64,000 nt of DNA. It comes from Bombella favorum (GTDB lineage: Bacteria; Pseudomonadota; Alphaproteobacteria; Acetobacterales; Acetobacteraceae). The DNA is taken from positions 124,001 through 188,000 of the forward strand of contig NZ_NWUS01000002.1 in assembly GCF_014048475.1 (NCBI RefSeq), in the 5' to 3' direction. The notes under the pieces are model-generated. The model was not told where the DNA came from, did not search any database, and was given only the letters and a program-made list of their open reading frames with translations. The position numbers were made by a program, and so were the translations under genes. Numbering within the stretch: position 1 is the first letter of the stretch; the number at the start of each line of letters is the position of its first letter. Shown one piece after another: positions 1-7,700 of the stretch.

Positions 1-36
1 GCCTAGTCAATGCGGTAGAGTACGAAGCAATAGAAT

Positions 37-59
37 AAGGTTCGCTTTTCCTGAACCTT
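37..59. other. Inverted repeat upstream of minD
   Basis: AAGGTTC (37-43) and GAACCTT (53-59) form a perfect 7-bp stem with a 9-nt loop, about 60 bases before minD. It is not followed by a T-run. It could be a weak terminator of the gene before the window or a structure in the minD leader. The first bases of the window probably belong to the end of the preceding gene (minC would be expected), but no reading frame there is long enough to show this. Confidence 0.3.
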
Positions 60-119
60 GACAGTCTGTAACAGTGTTAACAAAGGCTTACGGGCCACTA
101 CGGGAAAGCTGAAGAGTCC

Positions 120-935
120 ATGGCAAAGATCGTCGTTGTTACATCCGGCAAGGGGGGGGTTGGTAAGACAACCACAACAGCCGCCCTTGGGGCCGCTCTG
201 GCAAGAAGTGGGCAAAATGTGGCGGTGGTCGACTTCGATGTCGGGCTGCGTAATCTGGACCTCATCATGGGGGTGGAACGCCGCGTCGTGTTCGACCTCA
301 TCAATGTTATTCAGGGTGAAGCCACACTCAATCAGGCTCTGATCCGTGATAAACGCTGCGAGACCCTGTCTATTCTGCCAGCCTCCCAGACCCGCGATAA
401 AGATGCCCTAACAAGCGAGGGCGTAGAGCGGGTGATGAACGAACTGCGGGAACGTTTCGACTGGATCCTCTGTGACAGTCCTGCCGGGATTGAACGCGGC
501 GCCCGTCTGGCCATGCACCACGCCGACCATGCCGTGATTGTCACCAACCCTGAAGTCAGCTCCGTGCGCGATTCAGACCGTATCATCGGTATGCTCGACA
601 GCCAGACAGCCCGTGCGCAAAAGGGTGAGACGGTGGAAAAACACCTGCTCGTAACACGCTACGACCCGAGCCGCGCCTCCCGTGGGGAAATGCTGAGTGT
701 TGAGGATGTCGTCGGTATTCTCTCCCTTCCCCTGCTTGGCATCGTGCCCGAGAGTGAGGACGTCCTCAAGGCATCCAACGTTGGTGCCCCTGTCACTTTT
801 GCCTCACCGGAAAGTGCTCCCGCCCTTGCTTATTTCGAGGCTGTGGACCGGCTGGAAGGCAAAGACGTCCCCGTCACAATTCCGACAGAGAAACGTGGTC
901 TGTTCGACCGCATCTTCAAAAAGAGGGGCTCATGA
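120..935 (+). CDS. minD: Septum site-determining ATPase MinD
   Basis: MinD is the membrane-binding ATPase of the Min system, which keeps FtsZ rings away from the cell poles by oscillating with MinC and MinE. The 271-residue protein has the usual length. The deviant Walker A motif KGGVGKT lies at residues 11-17, and the C-terminus carries a short amphipathic, basic segment ([12 protein letters not shown]), the typical MinD membrane-targeting sequence. The ATG at 120 has purine-rich sequence (GAAGAG) just before it. The stop overlaps the minE start by 4 nt (ATGA), so the two genes are translationally coupled. minC presumably lies just before the window. The family assignment is clear. Confidence 0.97.
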   Translation: MAKIVVVTSGKGGVGKTTTTAALGAALARSGQNVAVVDFDVGLRNLDLIMGVERRVVFDLINVIQGEATLNQALIRDKRCETLSILPASQTRDKDALTSEGVERVMNELRERFDWILCDSPAGIERGARLAMHHADHAVIVTNPEVSSVRDSDRIIGMLDSQTARAQKGETVEKHLLVTRYDPSRASRGEMLSVEDVVGILSLPLLGIVPESEDVLKASNVGAPVTFASPESAPALAYFEAVDRLEGKDVPVTIPTEKRGLFDRIFKKRGS

Positions 936-1240
936 GTTTTCTGGACAGCTTTTTTTCCCGGAAACGCTCCGAGGCAAGCAGCAATGTGGCGCGGGACCGA
1001 CTACAAATTCTTCTAGCGCACGAGCGTCAGGCTCAGGAGGGGGGCGATTCCACCCTCCTGCGCACTCTCCATGCCGAAATCCTTGAGGTTCTCGCACGTC
1101 ATGTCTCCATTGATGAAGACAATGTGCAGATCAAGATGGATCGAGGCCAGAAATGTTCCAAGCTGGAAATCGACATTCAGGTGCCCCAGAGTGGCCTGAG
1201 GGCGCAGGTATCCACCGTGACACCTAATGAGGACCTCTGA
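932..1240 (+). CDS. minE: Cell division topological specificity factor MinE
   Basis: MinE stimulates MinD ATPase activity and drives the pole-to-pole oscillation. The 102-residue protein begins with the expected membrane/MinD-binding segment ([10 protein letters not shown]) and continues with the MinE dimerisation domain. The ATG lies inside the end of minD (ATGA overlap) and is preceded by AAGAGGGG at 921-928, a good ribosome binding site. The protein is slightly longer than the E. coli protein (88 residues), with extra C-terminal residues. It is the last gene of the min operon here. Confidence 0.96.
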   Translation: MSFLDSFFSRKRSEASSNVARDRLQILLAHERQAQEGGDSTLLRTLHAEILEVLARHVSIDEDNVQIKMDRGQKCSKLEIDIQVPQSGLRAQVSTVTPNEDL

Positions 1241-1618
1241 AACAGCTTTAATCCACACTTAGCCGGAGACCCTGAGCGGGGCCCTTCCCCGCCGTTGTCC
1301 TCGGCCATGACAGACTATCGCTAAGCACTCGTCATAGTTCCTGATTTGTGCCCTGCCCGCCTGTAGTAGACAGAATGTCGGGTTAAGTAATTTTTAACTA
1401 TTAATTATAGTTTATTTTGTGTTCTGAACAACACACAATTGTGTCTTTCATGCTGCGGTTTGTTCATAACACCCTTTATTCCATAGCCAGGACAGAAGCC
1501 GTTCTATATCAGGTCAACACTTAGTTTTTTTCTATTTTCACTATTTGAGATGGTTCTTGCTCAGAATCCCCTACTCTGCACGCAGAATTATGATCTCATC
1601 TGCTGGAAAGTTGTCCCG
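1241..1618. other. Intergenic region between minE and a TonB receptor, with palindromes
   Basis: No gene is visible. A 6-bp GC-rich hairpin (GCGGGG 1276-1281, CCCCGC 1287-1292) lies 35 bases after minE and may weakly terminate it, but has no T-run. The right half is AT-rich and holds three inverted repeats: GTTAA/TTAAC (1382-1386, 1394-1398), TGTTC-T-GAACA (1420-1430) and ACACAATTGTGT (1433-1444, a perfect palindrome). They are candidate operator sites for the downstream receptor gene. I see no Fur box here. Confidence 0.45.
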
Positions 1619-4141
1619 ATGCGTTCCCTGCTTCTTTCGCGCCGTTTCGCTTCCCTGCCCTCCCTGCTTGGAATCGGGCTGGGCTGCATCCCCATTCTGC
1701 CGCTTCAGGCTAATGCCGCAGATAGGGACCCAACTATTGAGCAGCCACACACCTCCCATAAAAAGACCCCTTCATCAAGGAAGGTCACCAAAAAGCAGGC
1801 TGCCGCACCGCTCCTGCAACGACATGTTCAGCAGGTGCAGGGTGGCACGGAAACCCTCATCGTCACCGGTACACGAGAGATTGGGAAAAAGGCCCGTGAT
1901 TCCATTGCTCCCGTTGATGTTGTCTCCAGCAAACAGCTCACCAACACTGGGCAGCCAACCCTGCGCGATGCCATGCAGCTCCTGCTGCCTTCCCTTACCG
2001 TTCCCACAGGTGGGTTTGATGCAGGGGCTCTGACTGATTCCATCAGCCTACGGGGGCTAAGTTCCAATGAGACGCTAATCCTCGTAAACGGGCACAGGCG
2101 GCACACCACGGCCAACATCTACGCCGATACTGGCCCGCAGCAAGGCACCACCCCTACCGACATCGATATGATCCCCCTCTCCGCTATCGACCATATCGAA
2201 GTGCTGAGAGACGGTGCCTCTGCCCAATATGGGTCAGACGCTATTGCAGGCGTGGTAAACATCATCCTCAAAAAACAGGATCATGGCCTGACGATACGCT
2301 CCAACAGCGGCATTACCAGTGATGGCGATGGCTACCAGCAAGGTCTCTTCATTGATGGCGGGGCCGCGTTTGCGCAAGACCGTGGTTTCATCCATGTCAG
2401 CGGTGATCTCGTCCATCAGGATCACAGTTTCCGCTCCGCACCAGATAGCCGGACTGGAACAACCATCAACAAAATCCTAAGCCAACCAGAGCAGACCCGT
2501 GAATCCGTGGCCATCAATGCAGGCTACGACATTACCAACACGCTCCAGCTTTACAGCACGGCTACCTATGCCCACCGCCATGCGGAAGCCTTCCAGAATT
2601 ATCGTCTGCCCTCTTCCCTCTCCAGCACACCCGGTTATGCCGCCATTTACCCTGACGGCTACTCCCCCCTTCAGACGCTGGAAGAGAATGATTTTGAAAT
2701 CACAGCGGGGCTAAAAGGCCGCCTTGCAGGCTGGCATTGGGACCTTTCCAGCACCTACGGGCGAGATTTCGACAATATCGGCCTGAAGAATGACGCCAAC
2801 AAAGCCCTGCCTGCCTCTGCTCTTCAGACAACCTATAAAAGGGTGCAGGGCTTTAATGACACGCAATGGAATAATGAGCTGAACCTGAACCGGAAGCTCT
2901 ATCTCCCCTTCTGGCCCCATAGCATCAACCTCGCCGGGGGGGCAGGCTACCGTTATGAAGCATATTCCATCGCCGAAGGCTCCAGTGCCAGTACATACGG
3001 CGGCGGGACAAGCCTAGCCCTTGCTGGCACAAGCCCCCGGAGTGCAGGCAATTCAAACCGTGATGTAGTTTCCGGCTATATTGATATCGCTACCCATCTA
3101 ACAAAAAACTGGCAGCTAGACATGGCCGGGCGGTATGAACATTACACAGATGTCGGCAATACCCAGACTGGCAAGATTTCCACACGCTATGATGTATCAA
3201 AACGTCTGGCCTTCCGGGCAACCTTTAGCAATGGCTTCCATGCCCCCACTCTGGCACAGGAGCATTATTCAGCCCTGACCCTCTCCCCGACAGTTGCCCG
3301 TGGGCTTGTAGCGGCCACATCCCCCGGCGCCCTTGCCAGTGGTGCCCAGCGTCTGAAACCGGAGCAGAGCACGAACGTAGAAGGCGGCATCATTGCCGAG
3401 CCCTTCAAAGGGCTGCATGTCACGACTGACTTTTACCAAATCGACCTCCGGGGGCGCATCCTGCCCGGAAACAATATCTACGGCGTGGAAGCCGCCAATG
3501 TTCTGGCAGCCAATGGCATTACGGACCTGCCCGCCAACATCAATAATAACAACCTGTCCACCCAGTGGTTTGCCAATGTGGCCAATACCCGCACGCAGGG
3601 CATGGACATGACCATCACCTACACCACCAAGTTCCGCCACGCTGGACATATCGACTGGGATGCCGCCCTCAATCTCAACCGTACGAGGTTGCGCCATCAG
3701 GCCGTTCGTAGCGATGGCACACCGGTTCTCAATGCGCCAAGCCGAGCCTACATCACCACGGCCTATCCCCGCAGCAAGATCATCTTTGGTGGCACATGGG
3801 TATCACCGGCCCATCGCTGGGCCGTAGCCCTGCATGAAATCCGGTACGGGCAGACAACGTCCGCTCTTACTTATTATAAGAACAACAACACCTCGACCGC
3901 CTCCACCACCAACTATCTCCAGTTCCATAACAAGCCGAAATGGACAACCAATCTTTCAGTGACTTACAAAATCACCAAAGTGTGGAGTACGACACTGGGC
4001 GGAAATAACATCTTCGCAGCATTCCCCAGCAAGGTGCCCCGTGGGAACCGCTATCTGGGGGCACCCAAATATTACATGAGTACCTCCCAGCTCGGCATTA
4101 ATGGTGGCTATTACTATCTGGATGTGTCAGCCCGCTTCTAA
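1619..4141 (+). CDS. TonB-dependent outer-membrane receptor
   Basis: This is an energised outer-membrane transporter with an N-terminal plug in a 22-strand barrel. The substrate is unknown. I chose the ATG at 1619 because it follows GGAAAG (1605-1610) with good spacing and gives a clean signal peptide ending ANA at about residue 33. Earlier in-frame starts would put a non-signal leader in front. A TonB-box-like ETLIVTG is at about residues 78-84. The plug holds SLRGLSSNETLILVNGHRR and VLRDGASAQYGSDAIAGVVNI, typical of the plug domain. The 840-residue protein ends in phenylalanine, as outer-membrane barrels do. It is a different subfamily from the three siderophore receptors that follow and has no visible Fur box, so a non-iron substrate is possible. 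Confidence 0.9.
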   Translation: MRSLLLSRRFASLPSLLGIGLGCIPILPLQANAADRDPTIEQPHTSHKKTPSSRKVTKKQAAAPLLQRHVQQVQGGTETLIVTGTREIGKKARDSIAPVDVVSSKQLTNTGQPTLRDAMQLLLPSLTVPTGGFDAGALTDSISLRGLSSNETLILVNGHRRHTTANIYADTGPQQGTTPTDIDMIPLSAIDHIEVLRDGASAQYGSDAIAGVVNIILKKQDHGLTIRSNSGITSDGDGYQQGLFIDGGAAFAQDRGFIHVSGDLVHQDHSFRSAPDSRTGTTINKILSQPEQTRESVAINAGYDITNTLQLYSTATYAHRHAEAFQNYRLPSSLSSTPGYAAIYPDGYSPLQTLEENDFEITAGLKGRLAGWHWDLSSTYGRDFDNIGLKNDANKALPASALQTTYKRVQGFNDTQWNNELNLNRKLYLPFWPHSINLAGGAGYRYEAYSIAEGSSASTYGGGTSLALAGTSPRSAGNSNRDVVSGYIDIATHLTKNWQLDMAGRYEHYTDVGNTQTGKISTRYDVSKRLAFRATFSNGFHAPTLAQEHYSALTLSPTVARGLVAATSPGALASGAQRLKPEQSTNVEGGIIAEPFKGLHVTTDFYQIDLRGRILPGNNIYGVEAANVLAANGITDLPANINNNNLSTQWFANVANTRTQGMDMTITYTTKFRHAGHIDWDAALNLNRTRLRHQAVRSDGTPVLNAPSRAYITTAYPRSKIIFGGTWVSPAHRWAVALHEIRYGQTTSALTYYKNNNTSTASTTNYLQFHNKPKWTTNLSVTYKITKVWSTTLGGNNIFAAFPSKVPRGNRYLGAPKYYMSTSQLGINGGYYYLDVSARF

Positions 4142-4156
4142 GAAACGGGCCAGACC

Positions 4157-4840
4157 TCACATCTCGGCCCATGTCCGCAGCAGGTTGTGATAAACATTAG
4201 TCAAACGCAGTACTTCTGCATCCTTGGGGCCATGGCTCTGGGTCAGGGCCATGATGCTCTGGTCCAGGTCAAACAGGATGGACCGATGTTCCTGCGACCG
4301 GATGACGGACTGCGCCCAGAAGAAAGAGCCCCAGCGGCTGCCCCGTGTCACGGGGGTGACCGTATGCAGGGCCGTGGTGGGATAGACAATCATGTCCCCC
4401 GCAGGCAAGCGCACACGCTTTTCTTCTGATGGCCCATGAAGGACCAGCTCGCCCCCGTCATATTCATCAAGATCAGAAATAAAAAGCGTACTGGACACAT
4501 CCGTACGGATGCGATGCCCTGTACCGGGAATAGGCCGCAGGGCGTTGTCGACATGCGCCCCGAAATTCATCCCCACATCATAACGATTGAAGAGTGGCGG
4601 CACGAGGCGGAGCGGTAAAACGGCACTGTTATAAAGCGGGTTCGTCCCCAACTTACGCAGCACAAAGGTGGAGAGTTCCTTCCCTAGTGGGCTGTCTGGA
4701 GCGATCTGAAGATTATTCTTCACACTGCCAGACTGTGCCCCGGCCGTCCCCCTGCCATCAACCCACTCTCCCGCTGCCAGACGGGACCGCAGATCGGCCA
4801 GTTCTTCTGCCGTGAGAACACCCGGAATATGCAACATCAT
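4157..4840 (-). CDS. piuC: PKHD-type Fe(II)/2-oxoglutarate-dependent hydroxylase, PiuC/YbiX type
   Basis: This is a member of the non-haem Fe(II)/2-oxoglutarate oxygenases, 227 residues from the chosen start. The iron ligands of the double-stranded beta-helix are visible as H96-x-D98 (AHVDN) and H159 (ALHTVTP), with R166 positioned to bind 2-oxoglutarate. The start at 4840 gives the usual MMLHIPGVL beginning and has AAAGG 9 nt upstream; a 13-residue longer frame lacks support. Homologues typically sit beside catecholate siderophore receptor genes (fiu-ybiX in E. coli; piuA-piuC in Pseudomonas), exactly as here, where it lies downstream of three Fiu-like genes on the same strand. The true substrate of the family is not settled; a role in iron uptake is inferred from this linkage. 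Confidence 0.9.
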   Translation of the reverse strand: MMLHIPGVLTAEELADLRSRLAAGEWVDGRGTAGAQSGSVKNNLQIAPDSPLGKELSTFVLRKLGTNPLYNSAVLPLRLVPPLFNRYDVGMNFGAHVDNALRPIPGTGHRIRTDVSSTLFISDLDEYDGGELVLHGPSEEKRVRLPAGDMIVYPTTALHTVTPVTRGSRWGSFFWAQSVIRSQEHRSILFDLDQSIMALTQSHGPKDAEVLRLTNVYHNLLRTWAEM

Positions 4841-4986
4841 GAGATCATGCCTTTCAGGCAGGCCCGGCGGCACCGCCACTTACAGGAAAAGGAGCAGACG
4901 GGGCCGCCTGCTCCATGTGAAACCTTCACACCATCGTCCAGAGCTTTCAAGACCGGACATACAGAAGGCATGGCCGGCCCCGCCCC

Positions 4987-7365
4987 TCAGTAATCCATGG
5001 TCAGACGACCAAGGAACGTCCGCCCCGGTGCCGGTGTGGCATAGCCCGTGAAAAGACTATTGTAATTCAAGCGGTTCGCCAGATTGTACCCGTTGAGGGA
5101 CACCTGCCAGTGCCGCCCAAAATGATGGGTGATGACGGAGTCAAAATCCACATTAGCGGGCACCTTGGCCGTGTTGTCGTTATTCAGATACACACCCTGA
5201 CGCCACGTCAGACCACCGCCGATAGTGAAGTTCCACGGCGTACCGGGAAAGGCCTCATAAGCAGACCAGAGCGTCGCCTGATTGTGCGGTACATACTGAA
5301 TCTGGTTACGCATCCGCCCGCCACCGTTGGAAGACGTTTTCGGATCATACAGCGCATAGGTGGCTGTGATATTCCAGCCCGGCAGGATCATCCCGCCAAG
5401 GGAAAGCTCCATCCCCTGGTTACGCTGCTGGGCACCCGTGTTGATGGTAGAGTTAGAAACCGGGTCGGTCGTCAGGGCATTGCTCTTGTCCAGACGGAAG
5501 AGCGAGATGGTCGCCCCCAGACGGTCATGAAGCAAGCTGAACTTGCTACCCACTTCATACAGACGAGCACGCTGCGGGCGTGTATCCACAGTTCCTTGTG
5601 CCCCCGGACGGACTGGTATGGCCCCGCTGGTCACATACATACCCGTCGGTGTGGTAGAACTGGCATAGGTGAAATAAACCGTCTGCCATTTTGTCGGGGT
5701 CAGCACGAGGCTAGCCGTGGGATTAAAGGTATTGGTCGTCTGTGGGAAACTCCTATCCGGATTATTCGGCAGGTTAGACAGGCCATACGCCCGGTAATTG
5801 CTCTGCCAGCGGTCCCAGCGGAACCCACCTTTAATAGACGCCCATTTCGTCAACCAGATCTGATCATACAGGAAGATACCTGTATCAAACCCATACCCCC
5901 GGCTGTTCGGCTTTTTACCGATACCCGCAATATTCGGCATAGAATCCGCTTTGGCTGAAACACGACGGACCATAGCATCTGGCACATTATACGGGTCCGG
6001 GTTCAGCATGTTCGCCGTTGGGACTGCCTTAGTAAGAGACACACCCTGATACGTATCCTGCTGACGGGAATCATGGACATATTCCATATCAAACCCAGTC
6101 ACGACCTGATGCCGCAAGAAACCCGTATTGAAGTCAGCCTGCAAGGAAGCAACATCCTGAAAGGACCAGCTATTCTGCTTATAGGGCAGCGGCACACTTC
6201 CGTTAGTATTGCGCGTGATCACACCAGCACCGTAATTGCCACTATTCAGCGCATTAACGCATTTCGTACCGCACTGAACCTTGGAGGCCTCAAAGTCACG
6301 GCTATACTCACCAAAGCGCAAGTCGTTATGGAATGTCAGGTGGTCATTGAAGATGTGCTTTAACCGCAGCGTCTCCATCGTATCATCGGTATGGTTGTGG
6401 TCCTGCTGCTTGCCATACCAGTTCTGGCGGGGCACACCATATTCCGAGATCGGCCGCCCATAAGCGGAACCACGGGCCTTGATCACCGGCATACCGTAAT
6501 CGGGCACGCTATTATCCGTCTCATGCATGACCTGAAGTACGACGGTCGTCTTCGTCCCCAGCCCAAAAGCGATGGAGGGGGCAATACCCCAGCGATGATC
6601 CCAGACATGGTCTCGCCCGACTACATCATTAGACGCACCCAGCCCCTCCAAACGGAAAGCCGTTGTATCGTTGATGCGCTTATTTACATCCACCGTGCCA
6701 CGGAAATAATTCGCAGACCCACCGCTGAAATCCACATTATAGTGGTCATTAACAGTTGGCGTCTTCGTGACGACATTGATGGCACCGCCTGTCGTCCCAT
6801 TACCAAAAACCTGTGAGGACGGCCCCTTGATAACGTTGACCGAATCATAATTGAAGCTATCACGAGAATAGACGCCAAAGTCCCGCAAGCCATCTTCATA
6901 GATGTCATTCTGTGCCGGGAATCCACGGATGAGGAACTGATCCCCATTCAAACCGCCAGCCCCTTCCCCAACGGACGCCGTAATGCCGGGGACATTGCGC
7001 AAGGCTTCATCCAGCGACTTGACGTTCTGCTGCTTGATGAGTTCACGGGGTACCACATCAATCGTCTGCGGCGTGTGCATGACATCCTGCGGCAGACGCC
7101 CCATGTCGTTGCTGGCATGCATCGTATTGAATGGATGGCCGATAACATGGATGCGCTCCACATGCGTAGCCTGAACACCAGTCTGTGTTGGTGCCTGGGC
7201 TGCTGCCTTAGATGCCGGTGCCCCAGCGTTATGCGTCTCCTCTGCTGTAGCCGAGCCAGCCTGATGTGGGGCTGTTGTATCAGCGGCATATGCGCCCCCA
7301 GCGACACCCCCCAGTGTCAGAACAGCCGAAGCCGGCTTGAGGCATTGATGGATAAAACGGCTCAT
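4987..7365 (-). CDS. fiu: TonB-dependent catecholate siderophore receptor, Fiu-like, copy 1
   Basis: Outer-membrane ferric-siderophore receptor. The 792-residue product starts MSRFI with a signal peptide ending AYA (about residue 27). It has a plug domain with FLIRGFPAQNDIYEDGLRD and NVIKGPSSQVFGNGTTGGAINVV, and a barrel ending in tyrosine. The ATG at 7365 follows GGAG with 9-nt spacing, and the same MSRFI start is kept in all three paralogues; the longer frame begins with GTG. A near-perfect Fur box lies 59 bp upstream. It is the first of three tandem paralogues; most of its first third is almost identical in nucleotide sequence to copy 2, while surface-loop regions differ, suggesting different siderophores. 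The gene symbol marks family only. Confidence 0.9.
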   Translation of the reverse strand: MSRFIHQCLKPASAVLTLGGVAGGAYAADTTAPHQAGSATAEETHNAGAPASKAAAQAPTQTGVQATHVERIHVIGHPFNTMHASNDMGRLPQDVMHTPQTIDVVPRELIKQQNVKSLDEALRNVPGITASVGEGAGGLNGDQFLIRGFPAQNDIYEDGLRDFGVYSRDSFNYDSVNVIKGPSSQVFGNGTTGGAINVVTKTPTVNDHYNVDFSGGSANYFRGTVDVNKRINDTTAFRLEGLGASNDVVGRDHVWDHRWGIAPSIAFGLGTKTTVVLQVMHETDNSVPDYGMPVIKARGSAYGRPISEYGVPRQNWYGKQQDHNHTDDTMETLRLKHIFNDHLTFHNDLRFGEYSRDFEASKVQCGTKCVNALNSGNYGAGVITRNTNGSVPLPYKQNSWSFQDVASLQADFNTGFLRHQVVTGFDMEYVHDSRQQDTYQGVSLTKAVPTANMLNPDPYNVPDAMVRRVSAKADSMPNIAGIGKKPNSRGYGFDTGIFLYDQIWLTKWASIKGGFRWDRWQSNYRAYGLSNLPNNPDRSFPQTTNTFNPTASLVLTPTKWQTVYFTYASSTTPTGMYVTSGAIPVRPGAQGTVDTRPQRARLYEVGSKFSLLHDRLGATISLFRLDKSNALTTDPVSNSTINTGAQQRNQGMELSLGGMILPGWNITATYALYDPKTSSNGGGRMRNQIQYVPHNQATLWSAYEAFPGTPWNFTIGGGLTWRQGVYLNNDNTAKVPANVDFDSVITHHFGRHWQVSLNGYNLANRLNYNSLFTGYATPAPGRTFLGRLTMDY
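6781..7179 (-). repeat. Near-identical 399-nt block, copy A (pairs with 9516-9914)
   Basis: Aligned without gaps to 9516-9914, I count 8 differences in 399 nt. The adjoining 60 nt (6721-6780 against 9456-9515) already show 9 differences, and the signal-peptide-to-linker region on the other side is unrelated at most positions. The block codes for the TonB-box region and most of the plug domain. Sharp edges of identity suggest recent gene conversion between receptor copies 1 and 2 or strong constraint on this part. Confidence 0.85.
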
Positions 7366-7423
7366 ATCAAGGTGCTCCACAGCAGAGTAATACGATCTCC
7401 AAAAAGAGGAAGACCCTGATAGA

Positions 7424-7438
7424 TGATAATTATTCTCA
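7424..7438 (-). promoter_or_regulatory. Fur box upstream of receptor copy 1
   Basis: TGATAATTATTCTCA matches the 7-1-7 Fur consensus (TGATAAT-n-ATTATCA) at 13 of 14 positions. It sits 59 bp upstream of the start at 7365. Fur with Fe(II) would repress the gene in iron-rich conditions. Confidence 0.75.
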
Positions 7439-7659
7439 ATTTCAAACCTTAAACGCTCTTTCTAAACGCTTCGTAATGATATTGTGTCTTAATTGCCACA
7501 ATCCCCCTATCCCCATAAAAATGGCTTTTTTCTCCTATTTTTCTGCAAAACCCTGCTCACAAAAAAGGTAAGAATCTATCTATTTTGTAGAAATGATAGG
7601 ATATACCGAACAAAGAGATAAAGTTATTCTGCCCCCATCTCTCTGACGGCAGGTGCCTC

Positions 7660-7690
7660 TCAGGCCAGATGCAAAAGGCATCCGGCCTGA
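7660..7690 (-). terminator. Hairpin after receptor copy 2
   Basis: TCAGGCCAGATGC (7660-7672) pairs with GCATCCGGCCTGA (7678-7690), with one mismatch in 13 bp and a 5-nt loop. It begins 10 bases after the stop of copy 2. On the minus strand the T-run precedes the hairpin instead of following it, so it is not a classic Rho-independent terminator; it may protect the mRNA 3' end. Confidence 0.45.
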
Positions 7691-7700
7691 AAAAACATAC

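Larger units (their letters stand above)
7366..7700. other. Intergenic region between receptor copies 1 and 2
   Basis: This 335-bp, AT-rich region contains no gene. It holds the Fur box of copy 1 at 7424-7438 and, next to the stop of copy 2, a strong hairpin at 7660-7690. The rest looks like promoter or leader sequence for copy 1. Confidence 0.5.

Noticed and set aside
1-38. Possible end of minC at the left edge
   Set aside because: Short frames ending at TAG (4-6) or TAA (36-38) exist, but too few residues are present to recognise MinC.
5110-5958. 282-codon open frame antisense to receptor copy 1
   Set aside because: Equivalent open frames recur opposite copies 2 and 3 because the receptors are paralogues; the apparent conservation is inherited from the sense strand.
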